Of a stretch of 64,000 nt of DNA, positions 54,379 to 62,253 are shown piece by piece. The DNA is taken from contig NZ_MSCI01000002.1 in assembly GCF_002954585.1 (NCBI RefSeq), positions 1,280,089-1,344,088 of the forward strand. The letters are read 5' to 3'. The notes below the pieces were generated by a model. That model ran no database searches, was not told the DNA's origin, and saw only the letters and a list, made by a program, of their open reading frames with translations. The position numbers were made by a program, and so were the translations under genes. Numbering within the stretch: the first letter of the stretch is position 1; every line of letters begins with the position of its first letter. This DNA is from Vibrio chagasii (GTDB lineage Bacteria > Pseudomonadota > Gammaproteobacteria > Enterobacterales > Vibrionaceae).

Positions 54379-55038
54379 ATGAAGAACATTGACCAACTAT
54401 CAAATCACAACCTATACCAATACAAAGTCTCTCGTGCGAAGCGTACCTTCGATTTTGTAAGCTCATTGGTTGCACTTATTATCTTGTCACCAGTGTTCCC
54501 TATCATTGCCCTAGCGATTGTTCTCAATTCTCGTGGTCCAGTATTTTATCGTCAGCTTCGTGTCGGTAAATCAACACCAGAGAAAATGGAAATCTTTGAG
54601 ATAATGAAATTTCGAAGCATGTATGAAGATGCCGAGTCTCGCTCTGGTGCGGTTTGGGCTACACAAAACGACCCAAGAATTACACCTGTAGGTCGCTTTT
54701 TAAGAAAAACTCGACTTGATGAAATCCCTCAGTTGTTCAATGTACTAAAAGGTGAAATGTCTCTAATTGGTCCACGCCCGGAACGCCCTACTTTCTACAC
54801 GAAGTTAGAAAACGAGATTCCTTACTTTGCAGACCGTACTTATGGCGTTATGCCTGGTATCACAGGGCTAGCACAAGTTAATCAAGGCTATGACACTTGT
54901 ATTGAAGACGTGCGCCGTAAAGTTGGATTCGACCACAGTTACGCATTAAGCCTATGCTCGGTGAAATCTTGGATTGCCACTGACCTAAGCATTATCACTA
55001 AAACGATCGTTGTGATGGTTGATGGCCGAGGTCGCTAA
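54379..55038 (+). CDS. sypR: Undecaprenyl-phosphate sugar phosphotransferase SypR
   Basis: The initiating enzyme that puts the first sugar-phosphate on undecaprenyl phosphate, 219 residues of the bacterial sugar transferase family. It has one membrane hairpin (about 25-50) and a catalytic domain with KFRSMYEDAE, RITPVGRFLRKTRLDEIPQLFNVLKG-like motifs (given in part) and GPRPERP. It is the short WcaJ/PglC-like form. ATG 54379 has AAGGA six bases upstream; TTG 54373 is unlikely. Last gene of the syp cluster. Confidence 0.9.
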   Translation: MKNIDQLSNHNLYQYKVSRAKRTFDFVSSLVALIILSPVFPIIALAIVLNSRGPVFYRQLRVGKSTPEKMEIFEIMKFRSMYEDAESRSGAVWATQNDPRITPVGRFLRKTRLDEIPQLFNVLKGEMSLIGPRPERPTFYTKLENEIPYFADRTYGVMPGITGLAQVNQGYDTCIEDVRRKVGFDHSYALSLCSVKSWIATDLSIITKTIVVMVDGRGR

Positions 55039-55108
55039 AAGTCGACTTTGTAGTCATTTATCAGATTCTGTCACGGGTAATTCTGCACTTTTTGATTTAT
55101 GTCCTATT

Positions 55109-55146
55109 AAAACCAATGAGTCATTAATTACTCATTGGTTTTTCGA
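55109..55146 (+). terminator. Terminator at the end of the syp cluster
   Basis: AAAACCAATGAGT pairs with ACTCATTGGTTTT, a 13-bp stem, followed by TTCG. Confidence 0.87.
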
Positions 55147-55182
55147 TTTTATATACCATTTAATATTCGATGCCGCTTTGCT

Positions 55183-55419
55183 ATGAAAATTGGAGAGCTT
55201 AAATTATTTACTACCGTCGTTGAGCTTGGAAGCTTTACCGCTGCTGCGAACGCGCTGAAACTTCCACGAGCAAACGTCAGTCGTCGGATCAATGATTTAG
55301 AGAAATCTCTTAATATAAATCTGTTCTTCCGTACTACGCGCAGCCTATCAGTTACAAAATCTGGCGAGCAGTATTACAACGAACTGTTGAAGACATTGAG
55401 TGCATTGGAAGGTCTATAA
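55183..55419 (+). pseudogene. Truncated LysR-type regulator (DNA-binding domain only)
   Basis: A 78-residue frame with a complete LysR winged helix-turn-helix (MKIGELKLFTTVVELGSFTA, ANVSRRINDLEKSLN, LFFRTTRSLSVTKSGEQYY) that stops at LSALEGL, where full-length members run on for about 220 residues of effector domain. The downstream DNA has no continuation in any frame that I can see. It is either a decayed gene or a free-standing HTH protein. The start is placed at ATG 55183 by family alignment. Confidence 0.7.
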
Positions 55420-55496
55420 CAATAATACAGAAAGCGTCGAGTTAGTTACTGTGACCTAAAAGACCAACACGCAATTTACCTAAGCAATAAGCAAAA

Positions 55497-55530
55497 AAAT
55501 ACCGCTGAATCCATCAGCGGTATTTTAGTA
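55497..55530. terminator. Hairpin terminator, LysR remnant / DUF6434 gene
   Basis: TACCGCTGA pairs with TCAGCGGTA over an ATCCA-type loop, with A-run and T-run flanks between convergent genes. Confidence 0.83.
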
Positions 55531-55536
55531 TTCAAA

Positions 55537-55752
55537 CTATTTGACTTGGTTGCGCTTCGCCCACTCTTGTAACGCATCACCCATCGTTAATCCTGTTGAG
55601 CTTTTCATCCAAAGCATGAAATCACGATCAAACTTAAACTGCTCACCAAGTTGGGATTTAAAATATCGACGGACATTCTGAGTCGTTTTATAGCTATCTG
55701 TGATTAACGTGTTCTCATCTATATGATTTTTGTGCCAATCTACCTTTGTCAT
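55537..55752 (-). CDS. DUF6434-like small protein
   Basis: A 71-residue soluble protein matching what I remember of the DUF6434 domain (ITDSYKTTQNVRRYFKSQLG, FMLWMKSSTGLTMGDALQEW), often found attached to SAP DNA-binding domains but free here. Function unknown. Confidence 0.65.
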   Translation of the reverse strand: MTKVDWHKNHIDENTLITDSYKTTQNVRRYFKSQLGEQFKFDRDFMLWMKSSTGLTMGDALQEWAKRNQVK

Positions 55753-55809
55753 GTACTCTAATTCCTTATTGAAAATAATTAATTCAAATTGCGCCGGAAC
55801 AGCGTCTAA

Positions 55810-56142
55810 TTACACGTTTCTTGGTGCGAACATAATAATCGCCATACCAAGTAGCGCCACCGAACCACCAACTAGATCCCAGGTTGTTGGTTTCTCACCA
55901 TCGACAAGCCACAGCCATACCAGCGCGACTGAGATGTAGACACCACCGTAAGCCGCGTAAACACGCCCTGTCGCTGTAGGGTGCAGAGTCAGCAACCAAG
56001 CAAATGCTGCGAGGCTTAATGCCGCCGGAATAAGTAGCCAAACACTCTTGTCTTCCCTTAGCCAAAGGTAAGGTAAATAACACCCTACTATTTCCGCTAT
56101 CGCCGTAAGTACAAATAGACCTACCGTTTTAAATTCAATCAC
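55810..56142 (-). CDS. YnfA family (UPF0060) membrane protein
   Basis: A 110-residue protein with four hydrophobic segments and the family signature [19 protein letters not shown]. The family belongs to the small multidrug resistance/drug-metabolite transporter superfamily; some members confer efflux of dyes. The gene starts 58 bases after the DUF6434-like gene on the same strand. Confidence 0.88.
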   Translation of the reverse strand: MIEFKTVGLFVLTAIAEIVGCYLPYLWLREDKSVWLLIPAALSLAAFAWLLTLHPTATGRVYAAYGGVYISVALVWLWLVDGEKPTTWDLVGGSVALLGMAIIMFAPRNV

Positions 56143-56203
56143 AACTTACCTTTACCCACTAAAACCAACCCAGTTCATTCACTCAATTAACCACTTCTCT
56201 CCG

Positions 56204-56617
56204 CTAATTGCTTTTACCCAAGGCAGCCTTCAAACCTTGTGCGTCTTTACAACCAATATAAATGTGTTTTCCACCGCTTAAGATTAGCTTTATTGCTGAG
56301 CCTGTCGATGCGTTATACAACCAACCATCGCTCAACATTCGGATACCAATACCTTGATACCACTTGGTTTGGTAAAACGATGTGTCGACGATATCAGATA
56401 CCTTCACAACCTTGCGCCAAAAACCAAAGCCGAAATACCAAGTCAGCGTGTCACCTTTGAGCTCAATCGTCATGGAGAAAAAGACAATTGCAATTAAAGC
56501 GTTTATCGACAGGGCAAACAAGGCGCCGAAGCCGTTGTTCGATGTAAATACAATAAACACGCTAAGCACAATGAGGATCAGCAGCAACCCTTTGTTGAGC
56601 TCTTTGCTATAAAACAT
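56204..56617 (-). CDS. Small membrane protein with PH-like C-terminal domain
   Basis: A 137-residue protein: two hydrophobic segments (about 9-48), then a beta-rich region (ELKGDTLTWYFGFGFWRK to GGKHIYIGCKDAQGL) that resembles the bacterial PH-like domain of YcxB/YdbT-type proteins. I do not recognise a named family. It is between ynfA and another membrane protein gene on the same strand. Confidence 0.6.
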   Translation of the reverse strand: MFYSKELNKGLLLILIVLSVFIVFTSNNGFGALFALSINALIAIVFFSMTIELKGDTLTWYFGFGFWRKVVKVSDIVDTSFYQTKWYQGIGIRMLSDGWLYNASTGSAIKLILSGGKHIYIGCKDAQGLKAALGKSN

Positions 56618-56661
56618 ACTTCAAATTCCTTTTGCTAGAGGTGTTGGTAAGCTAGGTAATC

Positions 56662-57084
56662 TTATCTAAAGGCGAGCCTTCTAACCATTCGAGTCACGAA
56701 ATGTGCGCAGACTCCAACAGCGACGCCAATGATCATTGCCTTGATGCTACCCAACCAAAGTATCAAACCAGAGTACCCTTGTGCTGGCCCTAAACCGTTG
56801 TTTCTGGTCACATCGGTGAACATGAATCCATTCCACCAAACATGTAACAATAACGTAGATAAGTGCAAACAAATGGCAATGGTTCCAAATAACGCATGCC
56901 TGTCAGCAGCGCCATCTCGGCAAAATGAGAAAACGATCAAAAAGGTAAAAATTAAAGGTGCAGACAACACCAAAGAGACAGTGAACGCTTCTAACCCACT
57001 CTGGCTTCCGTAACTATAAGTGCTAAACACCATAGCCATTGAGAGTAAAAGCGGCACAAGTGCAGTCCATGTTAACCTGTTCAT
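56662..57084 (-). CDS. Hypothetical four-helix membrane protein
   Basis: A 140-residue protein with four hydrophobic segments (about 8-24, 36-54, 65-85, 105-130) and no motif that I recognise. The basic C-terminus (RMVRRLAFR) suggests a cytoplasmic tail. Its gene is 44 bases upstream of the PH-like gene, perhaps as one operon. Confidence 0.6.
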   Translation of the reverse strand: MNRLTWTALVPLLLSMAMVFSTYSYGSQSGLEAFTVSLVLSAPLIFTFLIVFSFCRDGAADRHALFGTIAICLHLSTLLLHVWWNGFMFTDVTRNNGLGPAQGYSGLILWLGSIKAMIIGVAVGVCAHFVTRMVRRLAFR

Positions 57085-57248
57085 TTCAGCTCCCTGTCTT
57101 AGTAATTAGCTTGAAGAAAAAGTCGATAATAGACAGGGAACGTTAATTACCAAAAACAGCGCATCTGAAATGCACTTATATCTCAACAACTCGATAGAAG
57201 ACTCAGTCTTTGGTGAATCTTATGTAACGTAAGCCTTAAATCTTTGGG

Positions 57249-57887
57249 TCAACCTACATCATTTTGCACGCTTTGTTTTTGTTTCGCACAGATTATTGCT
57301 TGCTTAATCTTCGCCTTATGGTTCTCTTCCCACTGAGCCAATGTTAACGAGGCTTCTTTATTGGCTTTCTCTGAAGCCATTAAAAATACCTCATCTTTTC
57401 TGGACTGAGGAATAACAGCAATTCCCTCGATATCAGCCACAATGATATCTCCCGTTGAGACGTTTATACCTCCACATCTAATTTCAGTACCTAGTTCAGA
57501 ATAAACCTCTTTTTTTCCCGGAACTGGATGAACACCTTTAGCAAAAACCGGGAATTTCATGTCTGTAATTTCACCTAAGTCCCGAATGACACCGTCAATA
57601 ATAAAGCCTATTATCCCTCGGCTCTTAGCAACTGCGCATACATTGCCTCCTGCTACTGCATATTCACTATCAACGCCATCGACGACAATGATTGAGCCTT
57701 TTGGTGCTTCATATATTGCAGAATGAAGCATTAAGTTATCACCAGCAGCTAATTGAACCGTAAAAGCTTCGCCACAAATTCGCGGCATGTCGTGCCAAAG
57801 AGGAACAATATTGAAATCCATAAAGTACTGGTTACCCAATATGTTTCCGTACTCGGTTGTCGCTAATGTAGAAAAGTCTTGCTTCAT
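57249..57887 (-). CDS. RraA/HMG-aldolase family protein
   Basis: A 212-residue protein of the RraA / 4-hydroxy-4-methyl-2-oxoglutarate aldolase family. The signature is GIIGFIIDGVIRDLGEI with the Arg-Asp pair that binds the substrate and metal in aldolase members. True RraA (RNase E inhibitor) is shorter (about 160), so an aldolase/decarboxylase-type enzyme is more likely. I start it at ATG 57887, with AAGGAG seven bases upstream. It may be part of the cassette array to its right or just outside it. Confidence 0.78.
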   Translation of the reverse strand: MKQDFSTLATTEYGNILGNQYFMDFNIVPLWHDMPRICGEAFTVQLAAGDNLMLHSAIYEAPKGSIIVVDGVDSEYAVAGGNVCAVAKSRGIIGFIIDGVIRDLGEITDMKFPVFAKGVHPVPGKKEVYSELGTEIRCGGINVSTGDIIVADIEGIAVIPQSRKDEVFLMASEKANKEASLTLAQWEENHKAKIKQAIICAKQKQSVQNDVG

Positions 57888-58048
57888 ATTTACACTCCTT
57901 GTTTGAACTGTGCTTGACCCCCAAAATGCCAAGCAAAGTGGATCTAGTATTAGCCCATTGCCATCGAAAAAACCGTATTGCCTGTTAATGCATAACACGA
58001 TAACGACTATGCAAATTAACTTTGTGTTGATGTATTAAAGCGAGAAGA

Positions 58049-58072
58049 ACTCGGCAAACAGAGATTACCGAG
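58049..58072 (-). repeat. Hairpin between the LysE and RraA-like genes
   Basis: ACTCGG and CCGAGT form a 6-bp stem around 12 bases. The 219-base gap here also has GTTATGT (58098-58104) beside the LysE stop, possibly a decayed attC core, but the rest of an attC site is not convincing. Confidence 0.35.
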
Positions 58073-58106
58073 TATATTTAATCGAATTGGTACTTATGTT
58101 ATGTGA

Positions 58107-58733
58107 CTAGCGCTCGATGATTGCAACTTTACCTGCCAACCCAATAAGCAAAAAACCAGATACACCCTCAAGTGTTCGAGAATAACGTTCAGAATTTGGG
58201 CGACTAAACACCCAGCTTCCCACTGAGGCGTATAAAACATTACATAGTGTTGCTAACGCACTAAACAACAAACCAAGTATCAATAATTGTGTTGAAGCAG
58301 AGCCAACTGATGTATCAATAAATTGGGGCAAAAACGAAAGGAAAAAGAGTGCAACCTTTGGGTTTAAAACGCTAACAATGACACCTTGAACAAATACGCT
58401 TCTCTCGGTTTCGGAGTTTTCACTCACAACAATTTTGTTGCCCCCTCGCCACATTGAGATTAGGGACTTAATACCCAAGTACACCAAGTACAAAGCACCT
58501 AGCCATTTCACAACACTAAAAGCTAAAGCAGAACTTAAAATTATTGCGGATAAGCCTAAGCATGCGGCTAAAGTATGGATGAAGTAACCAACACCCAAGC
58601 CAACAGCAGCTTTCATCCCACTCGCCATCTTTCCTCTCATTGTATTTGAAACAATGTAGATGACATCAGGCCCTGGAATCATATTGATAGCTAGGCAAGC
58701 AACGACAAATAATAGCAGTGAATTTAAATCCAT
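58107..58733 (-). CDS. LysE family amino-acid exporter
   Basis: A 208-residue membrane protein with about six hydrophobic segments and the LysE/RhtB opening LACLAINMIPGPDVIYIVSNT and NPKVALFFLSFLPQF. It probably exports amino acids or similar metabolites. ATG 58733 with AGAGG upstream gives the family's usual N-terminus (MDLNSLLLF). It may be a cassette gene. Confidence 0.85.
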   Translation of the reverse strand: MDLNSLLLFVVACLAINMIPGPDVIYIVSNTMRGKMASGMKAAVGLGVGYFIHTLAACLGLSAIILSSALAFSVVKWLGALYLVYLGIKSLISMWRGGNKIVVSENSETERSVFVQGVIVSVLNPKVALFFLSFLPQFIDTSVGSASTQLLILGLLFSALATLCNVLYASVGSWVFSRPNSERYSRTLEGVSGFLLIGLAGKVAIIER

Positions 58734-59074
58734 TTCTTTTCCTCTTATTTTAAGCACATTATGGTGTGGAGAATCGAAAAGGTTTGAACGATACAATACA
58801 AAAGTTAAGGGGCAGCACCTTAATCAAATAAAACACCGCAAAGTAAAAATTCATGCACGACAAACAATTCTTAAGCAATATGTCGACAAATTCACCACTT
58901 AAATCCATGTGCGCAAACATATTGAAAATTGAGATGATATAAAAGAGGTTGAGTAAAAAAGTGAGACGGGCGGCTACAAAACTTTGCTACTATTGAGAGA
59001 CAAAATTGGGCTCAAAGAAGAACGCATGGCACTATCGAAATTTCAATAACTTAAAATGAGAAAAGGATTCATTT
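58734..59074. other. Non-coding stretch within or at the edge of the cassette array
   Basis: A 341-base stretch without a convincing gene, AT-rich. It may be a decayed cassette. I see no attC site in it. Confidence 0.35.
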
Positions 59075-59248
59075 TTATATTTTGAAAGCAACAGCCAAAG
59101 TAACGAAGGCTATCGCCAAAGCCACTACAACAATAATAAATGCTAAAATAGATAAATAACAATGGCTACAAACCGTTACGTTGCGAGCATTGAACAACGC
59201 AATAGCAAAGTTCCCGCGTTCTACAGTAAGCAATGAAACGCAAAGCAT
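59075..59248 (-). CDS. Small single-helix membrane ORF starting inside an attC site
   Basis: A 57-residue frame from ATG 59248 to TAA 59075. Its first part (MLCVSLLTVERGNFAIALFN) is encoded by the attC site at 59176-59292, and the second part is one strongly hydrophobic helix (LSILAFIIVVVALAIAFVTL). No ribosome-binding site is seen. ORFs reading out of attC sites are known in Vibrio arrays. Whether it is translated is open. Confidence 0.35.
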   Translation of the reverse strand: MLCVSLLTVERGNFAIALFNARNVTVCSHCYLSILAFIIVVVALAIAFVTLAVAFKI

Positions 59249-59292
59249 GATCAAAAAGCGACGCGTTGCGATTCACTATGTAGTTGGTTAGC
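59176..59292 (-). other. attC site of the GNAT cassette
   Basis: On the plus strand it runs from TTACGTTGCGAG through GAACAACGC, and ends GACGCGTTGCGATTC...GTTAGC. The complementary GCGTTG/CAACGC boxes can pair across the site as in bottom-strand attC folding. It ends eight bases from the GNAT stop. Confidence 0.75.
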
Positions 59293-59299
59293 AGACAGC

Positions 59300-59755
59300 C
59301 TACAACGCGAGTTTGAACCCTTCATGCGTTGCTTTGAATCCAAGTTTCTCATAGAACCTGATGGCATCAGGGCGCTGCTTGTCGCTTGTTAACTGAACGA
59401 TTGTACAGCCTTTGTTTTTTGCCAGTTCGATAGCGTGCCCGAACATTTGCTCACCGAAACCTTGTCCACGATAGTCACTATGGATTCGAACACCTTCGAT
59501 AAGACAACGCCAACTACCAATATGCGTTAGATACGGAATAAAGGTTAGTTGAAGCATCCCGACCAGAGCGCCTTCCAGTTCAACAACCAATAATTCGTTG
59601 CTTGGGTCTCGGGTAATCGCTTCGAACGCTTCAACGTAGCCACGATTCAACGGAATAGACGCATCTTCTCTTTTACTACCAAGTGGGTCATTTGAAAGCA
59701 AAGCAACAAGGCTTTCCAAATCTTCAAATTCAGCTGAACGATACTTTAATTCCAT
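59300..59755 (-). CDS. GNAT family N-acetyltransferase
   Basis: A 151-residue acetyltransferase: the acetyl-CoA loop is RGQGFGEQMFGHAI (about residues 96-109), followed by VQLTSDKQRPDAIRFYEKLGFKATHEG. The substrate is unknown. GNAT genes are among the commonest integron cassettes. AAGGA lies before the ATG. Confidence 0.88.
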   Translation of the reverse strand: MELKYRSAEFEDLESLVALLSNDPLGSKREDASIPLNRGYVEAFEAITRDPSNELLVVELEGALVGMLQLTFIPYLTHIGSWRCLIEGVRIHSDYRGQGFGEQMFGHAIELAKNKGCTIVQLTSDKQRPDAIRFYEKLGFKATHEGFKLAL

Positions 59756-59782
59756 CTATAAATCCTTTTTACTTCTGACTAC

Positions 59783-59906
59783 TAACGCCGCATTAAAGTA
59801 TGAGCAATGCGACGACAAAGCTTAACCATACCACCGTAAAAACCGAACTCAACTATTGGATGAAAAATGACATGCGAGCTGAATTGCTTTTGAACAAATG
59901 TTATGC
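59783..59906 (-). other. attC site of the DUF6817-like cassette
   Basis: It begins CTAACGCCGCATTAAAG on the plus strand and ends GTTATGC (59900-59906), which overlaps the stop codon of the next gene. The central CCGTAAAAACCGAACTCAAC follows the VCR pattern. Confidence 0.72.
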
Positions 59907-60434
59907 AAAATTCGACAATGCTGATTTGTACGCCTTTCTAGCCTCAGTACTTAAGTAGCTATCCATACCTTGGAACAGTTCAACTAGCTCAGAACCATAT
60001 GTGAGCTTGAACTCTTCACTGTTATAGACAAGCTCTAGCTCATTAGCGACCGTTAACTCGCAAAACAACTTCACCGTTGCACTCTCGAGTTTGAATATTG
60101 AACCAGTAAATCTGTCTTTAAACTCGATTTCTGGCACTTTACCAAATTGAGGAAATACATAGTCTCGGTCACATGAACAATACAAATAAACCAATGCTTC
60201 TTCATCATTACCAATAATTCGCGCTATGTCTTGACGCTGGCTTAACGACACCATATTTTCATCGAAACCTGCTGTTCCATACGCGGCATGGAAGAGACCT
60301 GCGATTTGAAGTAGCTCGCTACTACCCCAGTTAATTAGAACTTGTTCAGTTCCTTTCAGGTGTGCTTCCAATGAACCGTTAAGGTGCTGAAAGTCACCCG
60401 CACCAAGTTCTTGAAGCATCAAAAATTTGTCCAT
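59901..60434 (-). CDS. DUF6817-like protein (HD-type fold)
   Basis: A 177-residue soluble protein with HLNGSLEAHLKGTEQVL and AGLFHAAYGTAGF. These histidine-rich segments match what I recall of DUF6817 and resemble a degenerate HD-domain metal site. Function unknown. AAGGAG precedes the ATG. Confidence 0.65.
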   Translation of the reverse strand: MDKFLMLQELGAGDFQHLNGSLEAHLKGTEQVLINWGSSELLQIAGLFHAAYGTAGFDENMVSLSQRQDIARIIGNDEEALVYLYCSCDRDYVFPQFGKVPEIEFKDRFTGSIFKLESATVKLFCELTVANELELVYNSEEFKLTYGSELVELFQGMDSYLSTEARKAYKSALSNFA

Positions 60435-60470
60435 AAATCTCCTTAAGGTTAAAAACCAGCCAATGAATAA

Positions 60471-60564
60471 TTACGCCATACCACTTGAACTGAATTTCGT
60501 GTGGTCATAAAGATGAGGCTGAAACTGCCAAGCGCGAGAACCTTTGCTAGGTAGTTTGTTGTGT
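60471..60564 (-). other. attC-like site of the papain-like cassette
   Basis: It runs from TTACGCCATACC to GCCAAGCGCGAGAACC...TTTGTTGTGT, just before the stop of the next gene. It is shorter and more diverged than its neighbours. Confidence 0.58.
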
Positions 60565-60566
60565 AC

Positions 60567-61202
60567 TTAATATTTGACTCGAATTGATATCCCTAACCAA
60601 GCAGCGCCTTCACGCTTGTTAGCTGCAGTGTGCCAACTCTCAATTGAGTCCCACTCGGCTCTAGTTCCAGTTATACCTGAATCAAACCAGTTGCCCTTAG
60701 CATCGTTAAGTACGTAATGCAGTGAACCATTTACCCTGATAACTGATATCAACATTGTGTTGTTGGGTGTCGACTTGCCTAACGACAAAATTTTTGTTGA
60801 AACACCCAGCTTTTCAATTAGCTCAAATTCGATAGGGAAAACTCGACGCAAATATTCATCCGTTTGTGCATCTCTAATAAGAACCTCACACTCTATGCCA
60901 AATTGACGAAGAACATAGAGCATTGCTCCTAATGAATTGTAGCCGGAGTGTTCAATGTAATCTGGGTACTCGCCGGGAGTAATTATTCCCGTGACCTTAT
61001 AGAGTTCAAGAGCGAAGTCTTTCAATTCCTCTAAACCATTAACTTCGACAGGAGCCCCCGTGAATGAAACCTGCGCCGCATCAAATTTATGTAGCTTAAG
61101 AGGCGAGTTAAGGGGTAATTTATCCATACTTTTTAAATAAGCAGTAATACAATAAGGTCCACAATACAAACTACCTTCTGGCTGTCTCAACTTTGGAAAC
61201 AT
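60567..61202 (-). CDS. Papain-like (C39-like) putative cysteine peptidase
   Basis: A 211-residue protein with no signal peptide. QPEGSLYCGPYCIT at the N-terminus (Gln7, Cys14) and GSLHYVLNDAKGNWFD near 159-174 (His162, then Asp167 or Asp174) look like the Gln/Cys/His/Asp set of a papain-fold peptidase such as C39. I do not recognise a named family. ATG 61202 is chosen because upstream codons run into the attC site. Confidence 0.6.
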   Translation of the reverse strand: MFPKLRQPEGSLYCGPYCITAYLKSMDKLPLNSPLKLHKFDAAQVSFTGAPVEVNGLEELKDFALELYKVTGIITPGEYPDYIEHSGYNSLGAMLYVLRQFGIECEVLIRDAQTDEYLRRVFPIEFELIEKLGVSTKILSLGKSTPNNTMLISVIRVNGSLHYVLNDAKGNWFDSGITGTRAEWDSIESWHTAANKREGAAWLGISIRVKY

Positions 61203-61230
61203 AGTCAACAATACCCTCGAAATTTTTGAA

Positions 61231-61358
61231 TAACGGTAAACAAAGGTAGTGAGCACGTTGTCATCGAACTCAGCTACACTACCTTCAACACTACACGCAA
61301 AGCGTCGAAAAGCGCCAAATATTGTGAATCATATTAAACAGATTATCGGCCGTTTATG
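61231..61358 (-). other. attC-like site of the SDR cassette
   Basis: It runs from TAACGGTAAAC through ATCGAACTCAGCTACA to AAAGCGCCAAATATTGTGAATC and GTTTATG over the stop codon of the next gene. The core sites are imperfect. Confidence 0.55.
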
Positions 61359-62091
61359 CCAAAGACAAACCACCGTCTACTACCAATGTGTGTCCTACTA
61401 TATAAGTAGCCTTGTCTGAAAGTAAGAACTCTATTGCGTCTACTATCTCATTGGTACAACCAAACCGCTTCATGGGAACGGCTTGAGACACCTCCGAGCG
61501 GATATTTTCATTTTCAAGTTGGCGCAATTCCCAACGAGGAGTCCACGTTACACCAGGCGCTACTGCATTAATTCGAATACCAGAACCAATACTCTCAAGC
61601 GCAACTGAGCGCGTTAATCCTTCCAAAGCATGTTTAGACGCGCTGTACATTGATGCATTTGGCGTTGGTCTAAGGCCATTTACCGAACTTATATTAACTA
61701 TGCTTGAACCGGGCCCCATTAACTTTAGTTCTGCTCTCAGACATAAAGCCTGACACAAAAAATCCACATTGAGAGTTTCTTTAAGTAATTCAATATCAAC
61801 TTTATGTAGATAACCTCGTGAAACCAGCGCTGGAGAAGCGTTATTTACTGCAATATCTAGTTTCTTATATTCGGATTCAATATAGGAGAATAGACCCGCT
61901 AGTTGCTCTTGATCAGCAATATCTACAACCCTATGATCCACAGTGTCTAATTCTGGGTATTTAGCAAGCACCTTTCCCCACCCTGCTTCAGAACGTGAAC
62001 ACGTGACAACCCTATAACCCAATTCTACTAGGCGTAGAACGAGATCTAGTCCGATACCTTTCGAACCACCAGTTACTAAAGCTACTTTCAA
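61354..62091 (-). CDS. Short-chain dehydrogenase/reductase (SDR) family oxidoreductase
   Basis: A 245-residue classical SDR: cofactor motif TGGSKGIG (residues 7-14), NNAS (83-86), and the catalytic Ser136 (or Ser135), Tyr149 and Lys153 (YSASK). It most resembles 3-oxoacyl-ACP reductase or glucose dehydrogenase-type members; the substrate is unknown. It starts at TTG 62091 with AAGGAG seven bases upstream. Confidence 0.88.
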   Translation of the reverse strand: MKVALVTGGSKGIGLDLVLRLVELGYRVVTCSRSEAGWGKVLAKYPELDTVDHRVVDIADQEQLAGLFSYIESEYKKLDIAVNNASPALVSRGYLHKVDIELLKETLNVDFLCQALCLRAELKLMGPGSSIVNISSVNGLRPTPNASMYSASKHALEGLTRSVALESIGSGIRINAVAPGVTWTPRWELRQLENENIRSEVSQAVPMKRFGCTNEIVDAIEFLLSDKATYIVGHTLVVDGGLSLA

Positions 62092-62127
62092 CTTTGAACT
62101 CCTTTTCTAGATATGTATAGTGACCAA

Positions 62128-62253
62128 TCATGCTGCATTAAGTGGTGAAAAACGCAACATAGATCTTTCTGAATAGCACCTTAACGCCTTAAATAAACCC
62201 ATAGTGAAAATGCCATGTATTGTGAATCAATTTTAATCGCCAACTAGTTAGTA
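62128..62253 (-). other. attC-like site of the rhomboid cassette
   Basis: It runs from TCATGCTGCATTAAGTGG to ATGCCATGTATTGTGAATC...GTTAGTA, which lies across the rhomboid stop codon. Confidence 0.58.

Noticed and set aside
55537..57084. Integron cassettes for the DUF6434, YnfA and small membrane protein genes
   Set aside because: All are on the minus strand like cassettes, but the 44-61-base spacers contain no attC-like sequence.
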